Positions 1 through 7,761 of a DNA stretch of 36,549 bases are shown here, piece by piece; positions within the stretch are counted from its first letter, which is position 1; each line of letters opens with the position of its first letter. Under the pieces are notes generated by a model, which was not told where the DNA came from, searched no databases, and was given only the letters and a program-made list of their open reading frames with translations. Made by a program: the position numbers and the translations under genes. Source of the DNA: Bdellovibrio sp. (lineage in GTDB: Bacteria > Bdellovibrionota > Bdellovibrionia > Bdellovibrionales > Bdellovibrionaceae). The stretch is from positions 1-36,549 of the forward strand of contig JACMNA010000041.1 in assembly GCA_014378765.1 (NCBI GenBank), read 5' to 3'.

Positions 1-360
1 AGTAACGGTGACCGTTCAGAAAACGCCGACTACCAGTACGGTAAACGCCGCCTGCGAGAAATCGATAAGCGCGTTCACTTTTTAAAAAATCGCATGGAAG
101 ATGCCGAAGTCATTGATCCCACGAAGATTAAATCTGACAAAGTTGTTTTCGGTGCCACGGTAACCATAGAAAATGAAGACGGCGAAGAGCTTAGTTACCA
201 AATTGTTGGCGCCGATGAAATTGATATTAATCAACATAAGATTTCTTGGAAATCACCGTTGGCTAAAGCGGTGCTAGGCCGCAAGCTTGATGATGAAGTG
301 AAGTTGCAGAAACCTACGGGCGAAGAACTGTTAACGATACTTAATATCGAGTACAAATAA
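1..360 (+). CDS. greB: Transcription elongation factor GreB (C-terminal part, cut by window start)
   Basis: GreB acts on RNA polymerase: it enters the secondary channel and stimulates cleavage of backtracked transcripts so stalled complexes can resume. The reading frame is open from base 1, so the true start lies upstream. The visible N-terminal part reads GDRSENADYQYGKRRLREID, which is the GreB-type coiled-coil tip (GreA has a GDLxENAEY-type sequence). It is followed by the FKBP-like C-terminal domain (KVVFGATVTIENEDGEELSY, then the SPLAKAVLGRKLDDEV segment). About 119 residues are present of the usual ~160. The tip acidic residues needed for cleavage are present (D and E of GDRSEN). It stands alone; a hairpin follows 130 bases downstream. 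Confidence 0.93.
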   Translation, partial: SNGDRSENADYQYGKRRLREIDKRVHFLKNRMEDAEVIDPTKIKSDKVVFGATVTIENEDGEELSYQIVGADEIDINQHKISWKSPLAKAVLGRKLDDEVKLQKPTGEELLTILNIEYK

Positions 361-490
361 TCTAAAAGCACCCAGTTTCTCGAATGAAACGTCTCAAAAA
401 AAATCGAATCTCATTGTGACCGCCTATCTAGTTTTCACTGTCTAATGATTCTTTGACAACATCTTCACCTATTGATTTTTAACTCTACTA

Positions 491-515
491 TTGAGGTCTC
501 ATGCAGAGACCTCAA
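491..515 (+). terminator. Perfect 10-bp hairpin between greB and the transglycosylase gene
   Basis: TTGAGGTCTC and GAGACCTCAA are perfect inverted copies around the loop ATGCA. No clear T-run follows, so this is either a weak intrinsic terminator for greB or a structured operator or leader element. The surrounding 361-602 gap shows no convincing ORF. Confidence 0.4.
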
Positions 516-602
516 TCATTCCATGGGCTTATCGCGGCTTTCAAAACTGGTCTTTATCTTGAAGGTTAAGGTGTATCAGGTTGTCTTAAAACGGAGGTTT
601 TT

Positions 603-1298
603 ATGGATCAAATTAAAATGAGATTTTTTGCTAAAAAGCTTGTTTTAGTAAGCGCATTCATAATGGTTATGATCATCAATCAGGCGTGTCAGTTGCGGCC
701 GTCGAAAGCGGAACTTGTTGATCAAGATACGATTCGCATTAAGCATGCGCATGAACTATTAAAGAAAGATTATAAGTCTTCCGACTTGGCTCATTTCGAA
801 GGTGATTTGAAGTTGGCTAATTATGTGCAAAAATATATTAATGGTGAAAATTCAAAATTAAATTCGAATGACCTTACGCAAAGTATTTTAAAATTAAGTA
901 AGAAGCATGGTTATGACCCTATCTTTTTGCTGGCGGTGATTAGAACCGAAAGCCAATTTAATCCTAATGCGATTGGCAGTGCCGGTGAAATTGGGTTGAT
1001 GCAAATCAAACCCGATACGGCAGAATGGATTTGCAAGAAGCATAAGATCAAATGGTTAGGCGCCGCGAAGTTAAAGAATCCTCAGTACAATGTTTTAGTT
1101 GGGGCCCATTACTTTGAATACTTAAAGAAAACGCTGAAGTCTCAAAGTGCGCGATATATCAATGCCTATAATATGGGAATCAATAACTTGCAGCGTCTAC
1201 CGGCCTCTGAGCGGAATGTGGGTCCCTATTACGATAAGGTGATTAATAATTACTTATTTATCTACTCGGAGCTTAAGAAAATTCGTGAATTAATCTAA
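603..1298 (+). CDS. Lytic transglycosylase lipoprotein (SLT domain)
   Basis: Predicted to cleave the beta-1,4 MurNAc-GlcNAc bond of peptidoglycan from the periplasmic face of a membrane, leaving 1,6-anhydro ends. A signal peptide (about residues 10-28) ends in a lipobox-like INQAC with Cys29 as the lipidation site. The SLT fold spans roughly residues 95-215: the catalytic glutamate is E116 in AVIRTESQFNP, followed by GSAGEIGLMQIKP (126-137) and the AYNMG motif (188-192). The 231-residue length suits MltC/MltE/Slt-type C-terminal domains with a short N-terminal linker. The start at 603 has a strong Shine-Dalgarno (GGAGG at 593-597). It stands as a single gene between hairpins; the exact MltX subclass cannot be assigned by eye. 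Confidence 0.88.
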   Translation: MDQIKMRFFAKKLVLVSAFIMVMIINQACQLRPSKAELVDQDTIRIKHAHELLKKDYKSSDLAHFEGDLKLANYVQKYINGENSKLNSNDLTQSILKLSKKHGYDPIFLLAVIRTESQFNPNAIGSAGEIGLMQIKPDTAEWICKKHKIKWLGAAKLKNPQYNVLVGAHYFEYLKKTLKSQSARYINAYNMGINNLQRLPASERNVGPYYDKVINNYLFIYSELKKIRELI

Positions 1299-1317
1299 TT
1301 TTTAGTTGAGTCTCTAA

Positions 1318-1362
1318 GGGTCGGCCGGTCAGCATGCCTAATGCTTAAAACCGGCCCTACCC
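1318..1362 (+). other. GC-rich nested hairpin abutting the ribosome-binding site of the 1372 gene
   Basis: The outer stem pairs GGCCGGT (1323-1329) with ACCGGCC (1350-1356) and extends with GGGT/ACCC. Inside it, AGCAT (1331-1335) pairs with ATGCT (1341-1345). The AAGGAG ribosome-binding site starts at 1363, immediately after the stem. It may terminate transcription of the upstream gene (no T-run), protect a processed mRNA end, or control translation of the next gene. Confidence 0.45.
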
Positions 1363-1371
1363 AAGGAGACC

Positions 1372-2721
1372 ATGAGATATTTAATCACCACGCTTTTAAT
1401 TTTGTTGGCCTTTCAAATTCAATCTGTAAACGCCGCCGACTTGCCCTATCTTGATAAAGAATTTGCCTGCTTTAATGAAGCCGATGCGAACAAATACATA
1501 AAAGATTTTAATATTGATGTGGCTTCATTTGGCGGTCGCGAGTTATGCGATGCTAAAATTGATACGAAGAAATTACTAAATGATATTGAAATTGTTGCGC
1601 GTGGCCAGTTTACAACCGCCGGGCAAAATAATTTAATTCGCGGATTTGTAGATGCCACAAAATATTACGATTGGATGAAGCAGCAAACTCGCGGCGTAAC
1701 TCGCGGTAATGATGTGCCCTACGCAACGGCTTACAATGCCGGGGGTTACTTCACCATGCAGGATGGTTGGGCGAAGTTATCAACTTTAGGCCGCGTCGGA
1801 ACTTTTATTCACGAAGCTCGCCACACCGAAGGTTTTCGTCATATCAGCTGCAACCAAGGAACTTACCAAGGCACGGGCTTACCGGCTTGCGATACTAATT
1901 ATAATTATGGCGGTTCTCACGCCGTTGAAATGGAATATTACGCACGCGTCAGCGTTCAAGGACAAAATTTTCACCCCGTTTACAAAAAAATGGCGCGCTT
2001 AATGGCCATTGCCCGCAGTAATTTTTTATTTAATACTTCGCCACTGCAAGTGCGCGAAGGCTTAATGGGCTTAACGTCTGATCGCAAAGCGGCGCACTTG
2101 TATGATAACGGTAAATGGTTCACGCGCGAGGTGCCGCAAGTAAATGGTCGCTTGAAGCGAACTAGTTACGGCGCGGTATTATTTGATGGCATTAGTCCTT
2201 ACGCGATCGAACTTTATCAAAACTCTGGTTTTAGCGACCTGGTTAGTGATGTGTATTCGTATTATAAGTTAGCGTTCGAAAAATCTCAGGCCATCAAAGA
2301 GCTAGAAGAGTTTGATGTCGGCACAAAACGTTACGTGGTTAAAATTACGCAAGCGAATAAATTAGCGGCGTACAATTTTCCAGCGGGTGCATGGGGTAAC
2401 GAGCAAGCCATTCCGTTTGATGTTGTTAAGACGTCGACGGCGATTGCGGGCCAAACTCAGCCAGGATTTTTCTTAATAAATGCCGCCGGAGAAATGTATG
2501 CTTACCAGGCCGAATCACAGCGCTTAGTAAAACAAGTTGGCGCATGGGATCCAAGCTATAAAGAAGTTGTGGCTTTTAAAGGTCAAAATTATATTTTAAA
2601 AACCGATGGCCAAATTTATGTTCAAACCGCAACTTCACTTGATCCGGTATCGGCGAAGGATTCTTACGCGGGTCTTATAACTGTTCCACTTTACGATGCT
2701 TTTGAGGTTGTTAAAGAATGA
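1372..2721 (+). CDS. Secreted protein with metzincin-type HExxHxxGxxH motif
   Basis: I do not recognise the family. An N-terminal signal peptide (about 1-21, ending VNA/AD) marks it as exported. Residues 147-157 read HEARHTEGFRH, which fits the zinc-binding consensus HExxHxxGxxH of metzincin peptidases exactly. A methionine (M187 in AVEMEYYARV) about 30 residues downstream could supply the Met-turn. C160 and C173 flank the segment and could form a disulfide. The region after about residue 300 looks rich in beta strands, with repeated short blocks (for example INAAGEMYAYQ and LKTDGQIYVQ), suggesting a small propeller or sandwich domain. The start has a good ribosome site (AAGGAG, 1363-1368). 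The next gene overlaps it by 4 bases, so the two are probably made together. Enzyme activity is inferred from the motif only. Confidence 0.7.
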   Translation: MRYLITTLLILLAFQIQSVNAADLPYLDKEFACFNEADANKYIKDFNIDVASFGGRELCDAKIDTKKLLNDIEIVARGQFTTAGQNNLIRGFVDATKYYDWMKQQTRGVTRGNDVPYATAYNAGGYFTMQDGWAKLSTLGRVGTFIHEARHTEGFRHISCNQGTYQGTGLPACDTNYNYGGSHAVEMEYYARVSVQGQNFHPVYKKMARLMAIARSNFLFNTSPLQVREGLMGLTSDRKAAHLYDNGKWFTREVPQVNGRLKRTSYGAVLFDGISPYAIELYQNSGFSDLVSDVYSYYKLAFEKSQAIKELEEFDVGTKRYVVKITQANKLAAYNFPAGAWGNEQAIPFDVVKTSTAIAGQTQPGFFLINAAGEMYAYQAESQRLVKQVGAWDPSYKEVVAFKGQNYILKTDGQIYVQTATSLDPVSAKDSYAGLITVPLYDAFEVVKE

Positions 2722-3422
2722 AAATGAGATTCTGGTTTTTTGCGGTGGTTTTGATCGCCGCAATTATGATAGTTGAATTTGATATTTCACGTCGCACGCA
2801 AGCACGGGTAGCCGCCCAGCGCCGTGCGCCCGCTACAACGCAGCTACCCCAATCTTTGCCGGCCGTGGCCGCAGTCGTTAGCCCAGAGCCTCCGGTGGCA
2901 GTCGCTTCCGAAGCCGTTAAGCCCGCTTCATTTGAAACTCGCTTTAACTCTGAGGCCCAAGCCATGGCGCAACTTCAAACCGATCCAAACTTAGTTGAAA
3001 AGCGTTTAGAAGATTTAGCTCTTTCTCTTACAACTGAAGATATTGAATCTTTAAAAAAAATAATGAACAACGCCGATCGAAATGGCGATGATCGCGCTCT
3101 GGCCATTGAATTATTATCGCGAAAAAAAACACCGCAATCTTTAGCGGCACTAGAAGGCTTTGTGCAAAGCCATCAGACCACGACCAAAGAAAACTGGAGT
3201 CGCCCGCAAGAATTTAATTCGGTAGGCGCCGCCCAAGCCATTGAAGGAATTGCGGCCTACCCTGAAAAAGATAAAGCATTAACCGCCCTTGATTCGTTAG
3301 CCAAGACGGTCGATGAATCGTTTTTACTTGATCGCATTGCGCGCTCGAAACAAAGTTTAATTGGCAATACGGATGCAACAGAAGAACAAGATAATGGGGC
3401 GCTTAAGCAATTCGTTCAATAA
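2718..3422 (+). CDS. Membrane-anchored protein of unknown function
   Basis: I do not recognise this protein. Residues 4-22 form one hydrophobic helix that acts as an uncleaved anchor or signal peptide. An Ala/Pro/Val-rich linker follows (about 35-75), then an all-helical C-terminal region (about 85-225) with repeating 30-40 residue helical pairs such as RALAIELLSRKKTPQSLAAL, reminiscent of HEAT-like repeats. It is translationally coupled to the upstream metzincin-motif protein by an ATGA overlap, so it may be a partner, inhibitor or scaffold of that protein. An alternative start two codons later (2724) is possible. The long linker suggests the helical domain reaches into the periplasm. Confidence 0.7.
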   Translation: MKMRFWFFAVVLIAAIMIVEFDISRRTQARVAAQRRAPATTQLPQSLPAVAAVVSPEPPVAVASEAVKPASFETRFNSEAQAMAQLQTDPNLVEKRLEDLALSLTTEDIESLKKIMNNADRNGDDRALAIELLSRKKTPQSLAALEGFVQSHQTTTKENWSRPQEFNSVGAAQAIEGIAAYPEKDKALTALDSLAKTVDESFLLDRIARSKQSLIGNTDATEEQDNGALKQFVQ

Positions 3423-3472
3423 TTTACAAATTTTTAGCAGCTAAAGTTTAACACGTTACCACAGGAGTCTTT

Positions 3473-4051
3473 ATGAAATTGAAAATTGTCTTATTATCAC
3501 TAGTCACTTTATTTATTGCGGGTTGCGATGAGATGGAAGGCGAACTTAACGTATCAAAATCTTTTCGGGTCAATGGCCGAAGCGGACAAGAAAAAATTGA
3601 AACTGGCGTATATAAAACCGCGCTTGATTTTAAAAGAGGTCGAGTGGTCGCCGAAATTCAAAGGCCTTCAGGCAAAGTCAAAGTTGATTTTAACGTACCA
3701 GATAATTCTAGCTTGCCTGATAATGGTAACTTCGAATTACGCTCGGCCCAAACCGGTCAATCCGTAGATATTGTAGGCAATGTTAAAACAACTGAATCAA
3801 AGTCAGCGATGCAGAGCGGTTATGAAAACTGTCAGTATCAAGATTTTGATCCGGTTTGCGGTCAAAACGGATGCATCACGCGCCCGGTGCAGCGCTGGGG
3901 TCGGCAGTACGCTGAATTTTACTTCATCGACACCGACAAAAACATTCAATTTTTCATGAATGACGTAGGCTCTACGAAGCATAACGCAAAATTTACCGGA
4001 GTTTCGCGCGTGTCGCAAAAAGTGATTGTGCGCCAAGGCCAGTGCTTTTAA
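3473..4051 (+). CDS. Small lipoprotein of unknown function
   Basis: A signal peptide ends in the lipobox FIAGC (Cys18), so the mature protein is a lipoprotein of the cell envelope. The remainder (about 175 residues) looks like a beta-rich domain. It has four cysteines in the C-terminal half (in ENCQYQDFDPVCGQNGC) plus one at the penultimate position, which suggests disulfides in the periplasm. A good ribosome site (AGGAG) precedes the ATG. It lies 50 bases after the previous gene and may share its transcript. It converges with the RhlE helicase gene, leaving only 11 bases between stops. No family was recognised. Confidence 0.75.
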   Translation: MKLKIVLLSLVTLFIAGCDEMEGELNVSKSFRVNGRSGQEKIETGVYKTALDFKRGRVVAEIQRPSGKVKVDFNVPDNSSLPDNGNFELRSAQTGQSVDIVGNVKTTESKSAMQSGYENCQYQDFDPVCGQNGCITRPVQRWGRQYAEFYFIDTDKNIQFFMNDVGSTKHNAKFTGVSRVSQKVIVRQGQCF

Positions 4052-4062
4052 TTAATTAAGTA

Positions 4063-5391
4063 TTATTTTGAATTGCTTTTAAAGCCGGTAAAATATTTTT
4101 TATTTTTAGAGCGTGAGCCCGCACTTTTAGGTGGGCCACCTCGACCGCCGCCGCCTCGTGCTCCACCACCCGAGCTCCTTGAATTCTGATTGCGCTCGAT
4201 CGAAGCTTTGGCCTTACCTTTCGATAATGTCGGAGCTGATTCTACCGCCGCCGAATGGTAAGGGTGATCGCGATTGACGGGAATGGGCTGACCAATCAAT
4301 TTTTCAATATCACGGATGTAGGATTTTTCTTCGGTGTCACAAAATGAAATCGCTTCGCCAGTGGCACCAGCGCGGGCCGTTCGCCCAATTCGGTGAACGT
4401 AACTTTCGGCCACGTTCGGAACTTCAAAATTAATCACGTGCGAAATACCATCGACGTCGATTCCGCGGGCGGCGATATCTGTCGCAATCAGCACTTGAAT
4501 CTTACCATCTTTAAATGCATCGAGCGCTCTCTGACGAGCATTTTGTGATTTGTTACCATGAATGGCTTCCGATGAAATTCGATTCTTCGTTAACAGCTCG
4601 GTCACGCGATTAGCGCCGTGCTTAGTGCGAGTGAATACGATCACGCGGTTAAACTTAGGGTCAAGCAAAAGATGGCGTAGCAAATCACGCTTCCGCGATT
4701 GTTCCACGTACATTACGGTTTGCGCCACTTTTTCGGCGGTTGACGAAACTGGGTTTACTTCAATGCGCACCGGGTTCATTAACATCGTCGATGCCAATTT
4801 TTCAATTTCAGTTGGCATGGTGGCCGAGAAAAATAAGGTCTGACGCATTTTAGGAATCATCGTTAAAACTTTTTTAATGTCGTGAATAAAACCCATATCA
4901 AGCATGCGATCGGCTTCATCAAGTACAAAAGTTTCAACCTGGCGAATCGATAATTTGTTTTGCTCGATCAAATCAAGTAAGCGACCGGGCGTAGCAATTA
5001 AAATATCAACCCCGTCTTGTAAAGCTCGAATTTGCGGCCCAATTCCAACGCCGCCGTAAACTACGGCCGTTTTAATTTTAATAAATTGTCCGTAAGTATT
5101 AAAATTTTCGAAAATTTGTAAAGCTAACTCACGCGTTGGAGTCAAAATTAAGACCGTCGTGTTTTTTGGTGAAGGGTAATTTTTTGACTGAGCGATGCGA
5201 TTTAAAATTGGTAACGCGAACGCCGCCGTTTTTCCGGTTCCAGTTTGCGCGCAGCCTAACAGATCTTTTCCTAATAATAAATGCGGAATCGATTGGGCTT
5301 GAATCGGAGTCGGGGTATCGTAACCGGCCAGTTGAATTGCTTTTTGGATGGGTTCAATCAGATTCAAATCAGAAAATTTAACTGGATTCAA
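4063..5391 (-). CDS. rhlE: DEAD-box RNA helicase, RhlE type
   Basis: ATP-dependent RNA helicase, probably for ribosome assembly or mRNA remodelling. All core motifs are visible: Q motif (TPIQAQSIP, about 28-36), motif I AQTGTGKT (48-55), PTRELA (85-90), DEAD (158-161), SAT (about 194-196) and HRIGRTAR (about 333-340). A basic Gly/Arg-rich tail (GGGARGGGGRGGPP) follows the core and ends in lysine- and serine-rich sequence; such tails bind RNA. At 442 residues it is the size of RhlE. The start appears to be TTG at 5391, with AGGA just upstream. It is the last gene of a minus-strand run, 56 bases after the metallophosphoesterase; a weak GGCCA/TGGCC hairpin lies in that gap. Confidence 0.88.
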   Translation of the reverse strand: MNPVKFSDLNLIEPIQKAIQLAGYDTPTPIQAQSIPHLLLGKDLLGCAQTGTGKTAAFALPILNRIAQSKNYPSPKNTTVLILTPTRELALQIFENFNTYGQFIKIKTAVVYGGVGIGPQIRALQDGVDILIATPGRLLDLIEQNKLSIRQVETFVLDEADRMLDMGFIHDIKKVLTMIPKMRQTLFFSATMPTEIEKLASTMLMNPVRIEVNPVSSTAEKVAQTVMYVEQSRKRDLLRHLLLDPKFNRVIVFTRTKHGANRVTELLTKNRISSEAIHGNKSQNARQRALDAFKDGKIQVLIATDIAARGIDVDGISHVINFEVPNVAESYVHRIGRTARAGATGEAISFCDTEEKSYIRDIEKLIGQPIPVNRDHPYHSAAVESAPTLSKGKAKASIERNQNSRSSGGGARGGGGRGGPPKSAGSRSKNKKYFTGFKSNSK

Positions 5392-5447
5392 GAATTCCTA
5401 CTTTCAATAAGATGGCCAAAATACTGGCCGTGGCAAGTTTTGTCTAG

Positions 5448-6542
5448 TTATTCCCATTCAATTAGAACGATTTCACTGCGAGTAAACCATCGCATCGGTG
5501 GGCCCCACAGTCCGGTACCTTGATGGGCAAATACTAAAGTTGAACCAAAACGTTTAAAACCTTTAACTAGAGGTTGAACTAAACGTACTAGAACTCCGAA
5601 CGGAAAAATCTGCCCACCGTGAGTATGGCCCGATAAAATCAAATCGCATTTTTCTAATTTTATGTCGTGAACGCTTGCGGGTTCATGCGCTAAAAGTATT
5701 CGGTAATCAACATCTTGATTTATCTTGAGCGCCAAATCTGGATTTGATTTTAATTTGGGATCAAAGCGAGGCACCATACGATCAGGAACGCCCGCAATAA
5801 GAATGCGCGCTTTTCGAAAAGTAAGCACATGATTTTCATTATGTAAGTTGCGGTAACCCAAATCAACTAAACGCTTTTCCCAGGGTCCTGAGCCGTGAAT
5901 GTACTCGTGATTACCAGTTACATAATATTTTTCCAATCGCGCACTAACGGATTTTAAGCATTCTAACTTCGGGGCAATTTCCGAAAAAGCGCCTTCAACC
6001 AAATCGCCGGTGATGGCAACAATGTCGGCGTTCAATTCGTTAACTTGTTTAACCACCGACTCTAACCATTTTTGATTAAGGTGCAGTAGCCCCACGTGCA
6101 GATCTGAAATTTGCACCAGCGTTAAACCCTTGATGCTAGCCGGGCCGCTGATCTTATGCCGAATCAGAGTGGGCCGCTTAAGCCCCTTGTAAAGGGCCCA
6201 AACCGATATCAGCAATGAAGTAATCAAAATCCAGTAAGAGTAAGGATGAGAATAAAAAATGGTTATGAGGGCCTCAATGAGCGCAAAGAAAATTATAATT
6301 TGAAAAAACCCCAACCAAATATAACCGTACCATGTCAGGGGGTATAAAAATTTTTTTAGCGGCAAACTGCTGATGACAAAACCGACGGGCATTAACAAAA
6401 GTGACAATATAAACCAAGTTGCTAAAGCCAAATTGAAAACCGTTTCTTCGGGAATTGACCGTGTAATAACTTTAAAAATAAAATAATGAATTAAACCAAA
6501 TATCAACGTGATGATGACTAGGGGCATGACGTATCGTTTCAT
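5448..6542 (-). CDS. Membrane-bound metallophosphoesterase (YkuE/YaeI-like)
   Basis: Four hydrophobic helices (about 4-24, 37-60, 70-96, 101-118) anchor a C-terminal calcineurin-like phosphoesterase domain. Metal ligands are visible: D147 and H149 in ISDLHVG, D180 in TGDLVEG, N211 and H212 in GNHEY, H in AHEP, and the SGHTHGGQ motif near 305-312. Relatives remove phosphates from lipids such as UDP-diacylglucosamine or phosphatidylglycerol phosphate, or act on unknown substrates; the substrate here cannot be told. Its start overlaps the stop of the nucleosidase gene by 4 bases, so the two are translationally coupled. Confidence 0.85.
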   Translation of the reverse strand: MKRYVMPLVIITLIFGLIHYFIFKVITRSIPEETVFNLALATWFILSLLLMPVGFVISSLPLKKFLYPLTWYGYIWLGFFQIIIFFALIEALITIFYSHPYSYWILITSLLISVWALYKGLKRPTLIRHKISGPASIKGLTLVQISDLHVGLLHLNQKWLESVVKQVNELNADIVAITGDLVEGAFSEIAPKLECLKSVSARLEKYYVTGNHEYIHGSGPWEKRLVDLGYRNLHNENHVLTFRKARILIAGVPDRMVPRFDPKLKSNPDLALKINQDVDYRILLAHEPASVHDIKLEKCDLILSGHTHGGQIFPFGVLVRLVQPLVKGFKRFGSTLVFAHQGTGLWGPPMRWFTRSEIVLIEWE

Positions 6543-7072
6543 ATTATTTCACGATAACATGAAAGTAATTCAGCGGCGGAAAGTTTTAAGTTTTTTTTCC
6601 AATCTTGCATTGTATTTTTATTTGACTGATCTGAGATATATTTAACTGCATTAAACTTCACATTCATCCGCTGACAAACAAAAGCCATTGCGTAAGATTC
6701 CATGTCGAAGATTTCACATTTTGTAATCGGAACATCGGGTTCAACAAAGTCGGCAGAACCACAGCGAACCGCCTTAAGCTTTGTCATTGGTTTAACTTCA
6801 ATCGCCGTTGAGGGTAACGGTAAAAACGAATGGGGCACCCGTTGAATAAAGCTTGTGCATTCCACTAGGCTTCCGGTAGAGATCAGCCGACTGCCCGCAG
6901 TGCCCAAGTTGATGATTTGTTTAGGTTGGTGTTCGAAAATCCACCGAGTTAAATAGTGCGCAGCCTGAGCCGCACCCATGCCGCAATAAAAAGGATTCAA
7001 TCCCGCCGCTTCAAATTGACCTTGCGATTCTTCTTTTAATGCCATGACTAGTAAGACGTCTAAACTTGCCAT
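6539..7072 (-). CDS. MTA/SAH-nucleosidase-like (PNP_UDP family) protein, short form
   Basis: Probable nucleoside hydrolase of the MTAN/futalosine hydrolase group, which release adenine or a related base from 5'-modified nucleosides. Catalytic features present: E14/E15 near the N-terminus (MALKEES), NLGTAGS (55-61), the nucleoside-binding FDMESYA (E125) and the proton donor D148 in KYISDQSN. At 177 residues it is clearly shorter than typical MTAN (about 230), with the middle of the fold compressed. It is divergent from the aldolase-mtnA-mtnP operon with only 29 bases between start codons. This suggests a link to 5'-thio- or 5'-deoxyadenosine metabolism, though futalosine or another substrate is equally possible. 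Confidence 0.72.
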   Translation of the reverse strand: MASLDVLLVMALKEESQGQFEAAGLNPFYCGMGAAQAAHYLTRWIFEHQPKQIINLGTAGSRLISTGSLVECTSFIQRVPHSFLPLPSTAIEVKPMTKLKAVRCGSADFVEPDVPITKCEIFDMESYAMAFVCQRMNVKFNAVKYISDQSNKNTMQDWKKNLKLSAAELLSCYREII

Positions 7073-7095
7073 GATTGAACCCTACGTTGTATAAA
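7066..7095 (+). promoter_or_regulatory. Sigma-70-type promoter predicting a leaderless mRNA for the salvage operon
   Basis: A -35 TTGCCA (7066-7071) and -10 TATAAA (7090-7095) are 18 bases apart and each differs from consensus at one base. The expected start site is about 7102, which is the A of the aldolase start codon. No Shine-Dalgarno precedes that ATG, consistent with leaderless translation. The -35 overlaps the start codon of the divergent nucleosidase gene. Confidence 0.55.
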
Positions 7096-7101
7096 TAGTT
7101 T

Positions 7102-7761
7102 ATGACAAGTCTATCAGCACAAAGAATTACACAGCAAATCGTTGATATTTGCGAACGATTGCACGGCCGAAATATGTTAGCGGCAGCTGATGGTAACATC
7201 AGCGTGCGCTTATCAGATGATGAAATTTTTATTACGCCTTCCGGAATTGCTAAAGCGTTCATGCGCCCTGAACAAATGGCGATGATTAATCTGAACGGCG
7301 ATATTTTAGATGGTAAGCCTTCTTCGGAAAGGCTAATGCATTTAGAAGTTTACCGTAATTGTCCGAAGGCAAAAGCAATTGTGCATGCACATCCTCCGCA
7401 CGCCATTGCTTGGTCGATCTCGCACCCAAATCTTAAAAAATTACCAAGCGATTGTTTATCAGAAGTTATTTTAGCAACGGGTGATATTCCATTCGTTCCG
7501 TATGCGCGCCCGGGCACCGAAGCCATGGGTACGGAGCTTAAGGCATTTTTACCGCAATCACGCGCCCTGATCTTACGGTCGCATGGCGCCTTAGCCTGGG
7601 GTGAAGATTTAGAAGAAGCTTACCGAGGGATGGAACGTATTGAACACTCGGCGCAAATTTTAGCCACCGCAAAACAATTAGGTGGGCTGCACGCACTGCC
7701 GGCCGAAGAAATTGCGTACTTGTATGAGCTGCGAAAAAAAATTGGTGAGACTTTGCTATGA
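7102..7761 (+). CDS. Class II aldolase/dehydratase of MTA or 5'-deoxyadenosine salvage
   Basis: Zinc enzyme of the fuculose-aldolase/MtnB superfamily. Visible motifs are ADGNISVR (29-36), ITPSGI (44-49), KPSSE with catalytic E76, zinc ligands H95 and H97 in HAHPPHA, and H161 in RSHGALAWG. Two roles fit. It may be methylthioribulose-1-phosphate dehydratase (MtnB). Alternatively it may be the aldolase of the DHAP shunt, which splits 5-methylthioribulose-1-P or 5-deoxyribulose-1-P into DHAP and an aldehyde. The absence of mtnC/mtnD neighbours and the ADGN/ITPSGI wording lean toward an aldolase, but this is inference. The stop overlaps the mtnA start by 4 bases. There is no ribosome-binding site; the promoter appears to start transcription at the ATG. 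Confidence 0.82.
   Translation: MTSLSAQRITQQIVDICERLHGRNMLAAADGNISVRLSDDEIFITPSGIAKAFMRPEQMAMINLNGDILDGKPSSERLMHLEVYRNCPKAKAIVHAHPPHAIAWSISHPNLKKLPSDCLSEVILATGDIPFVPYARPGTEAMGTELKAFLPQSRALILRSHGALAWGEDLEEAYRGMERIEHSAQILATAKQLGGLHALPAEEIAYLYELRKKIGETLL

Noticed and set aside
453..458. Perfect TTGACA -35 box upstream of the transglycosylase gene
   Set aside because: No acceptable -10 lies 16-18 bases downstream; the nearest (TACTAT, 486-491) is 27 bases away.
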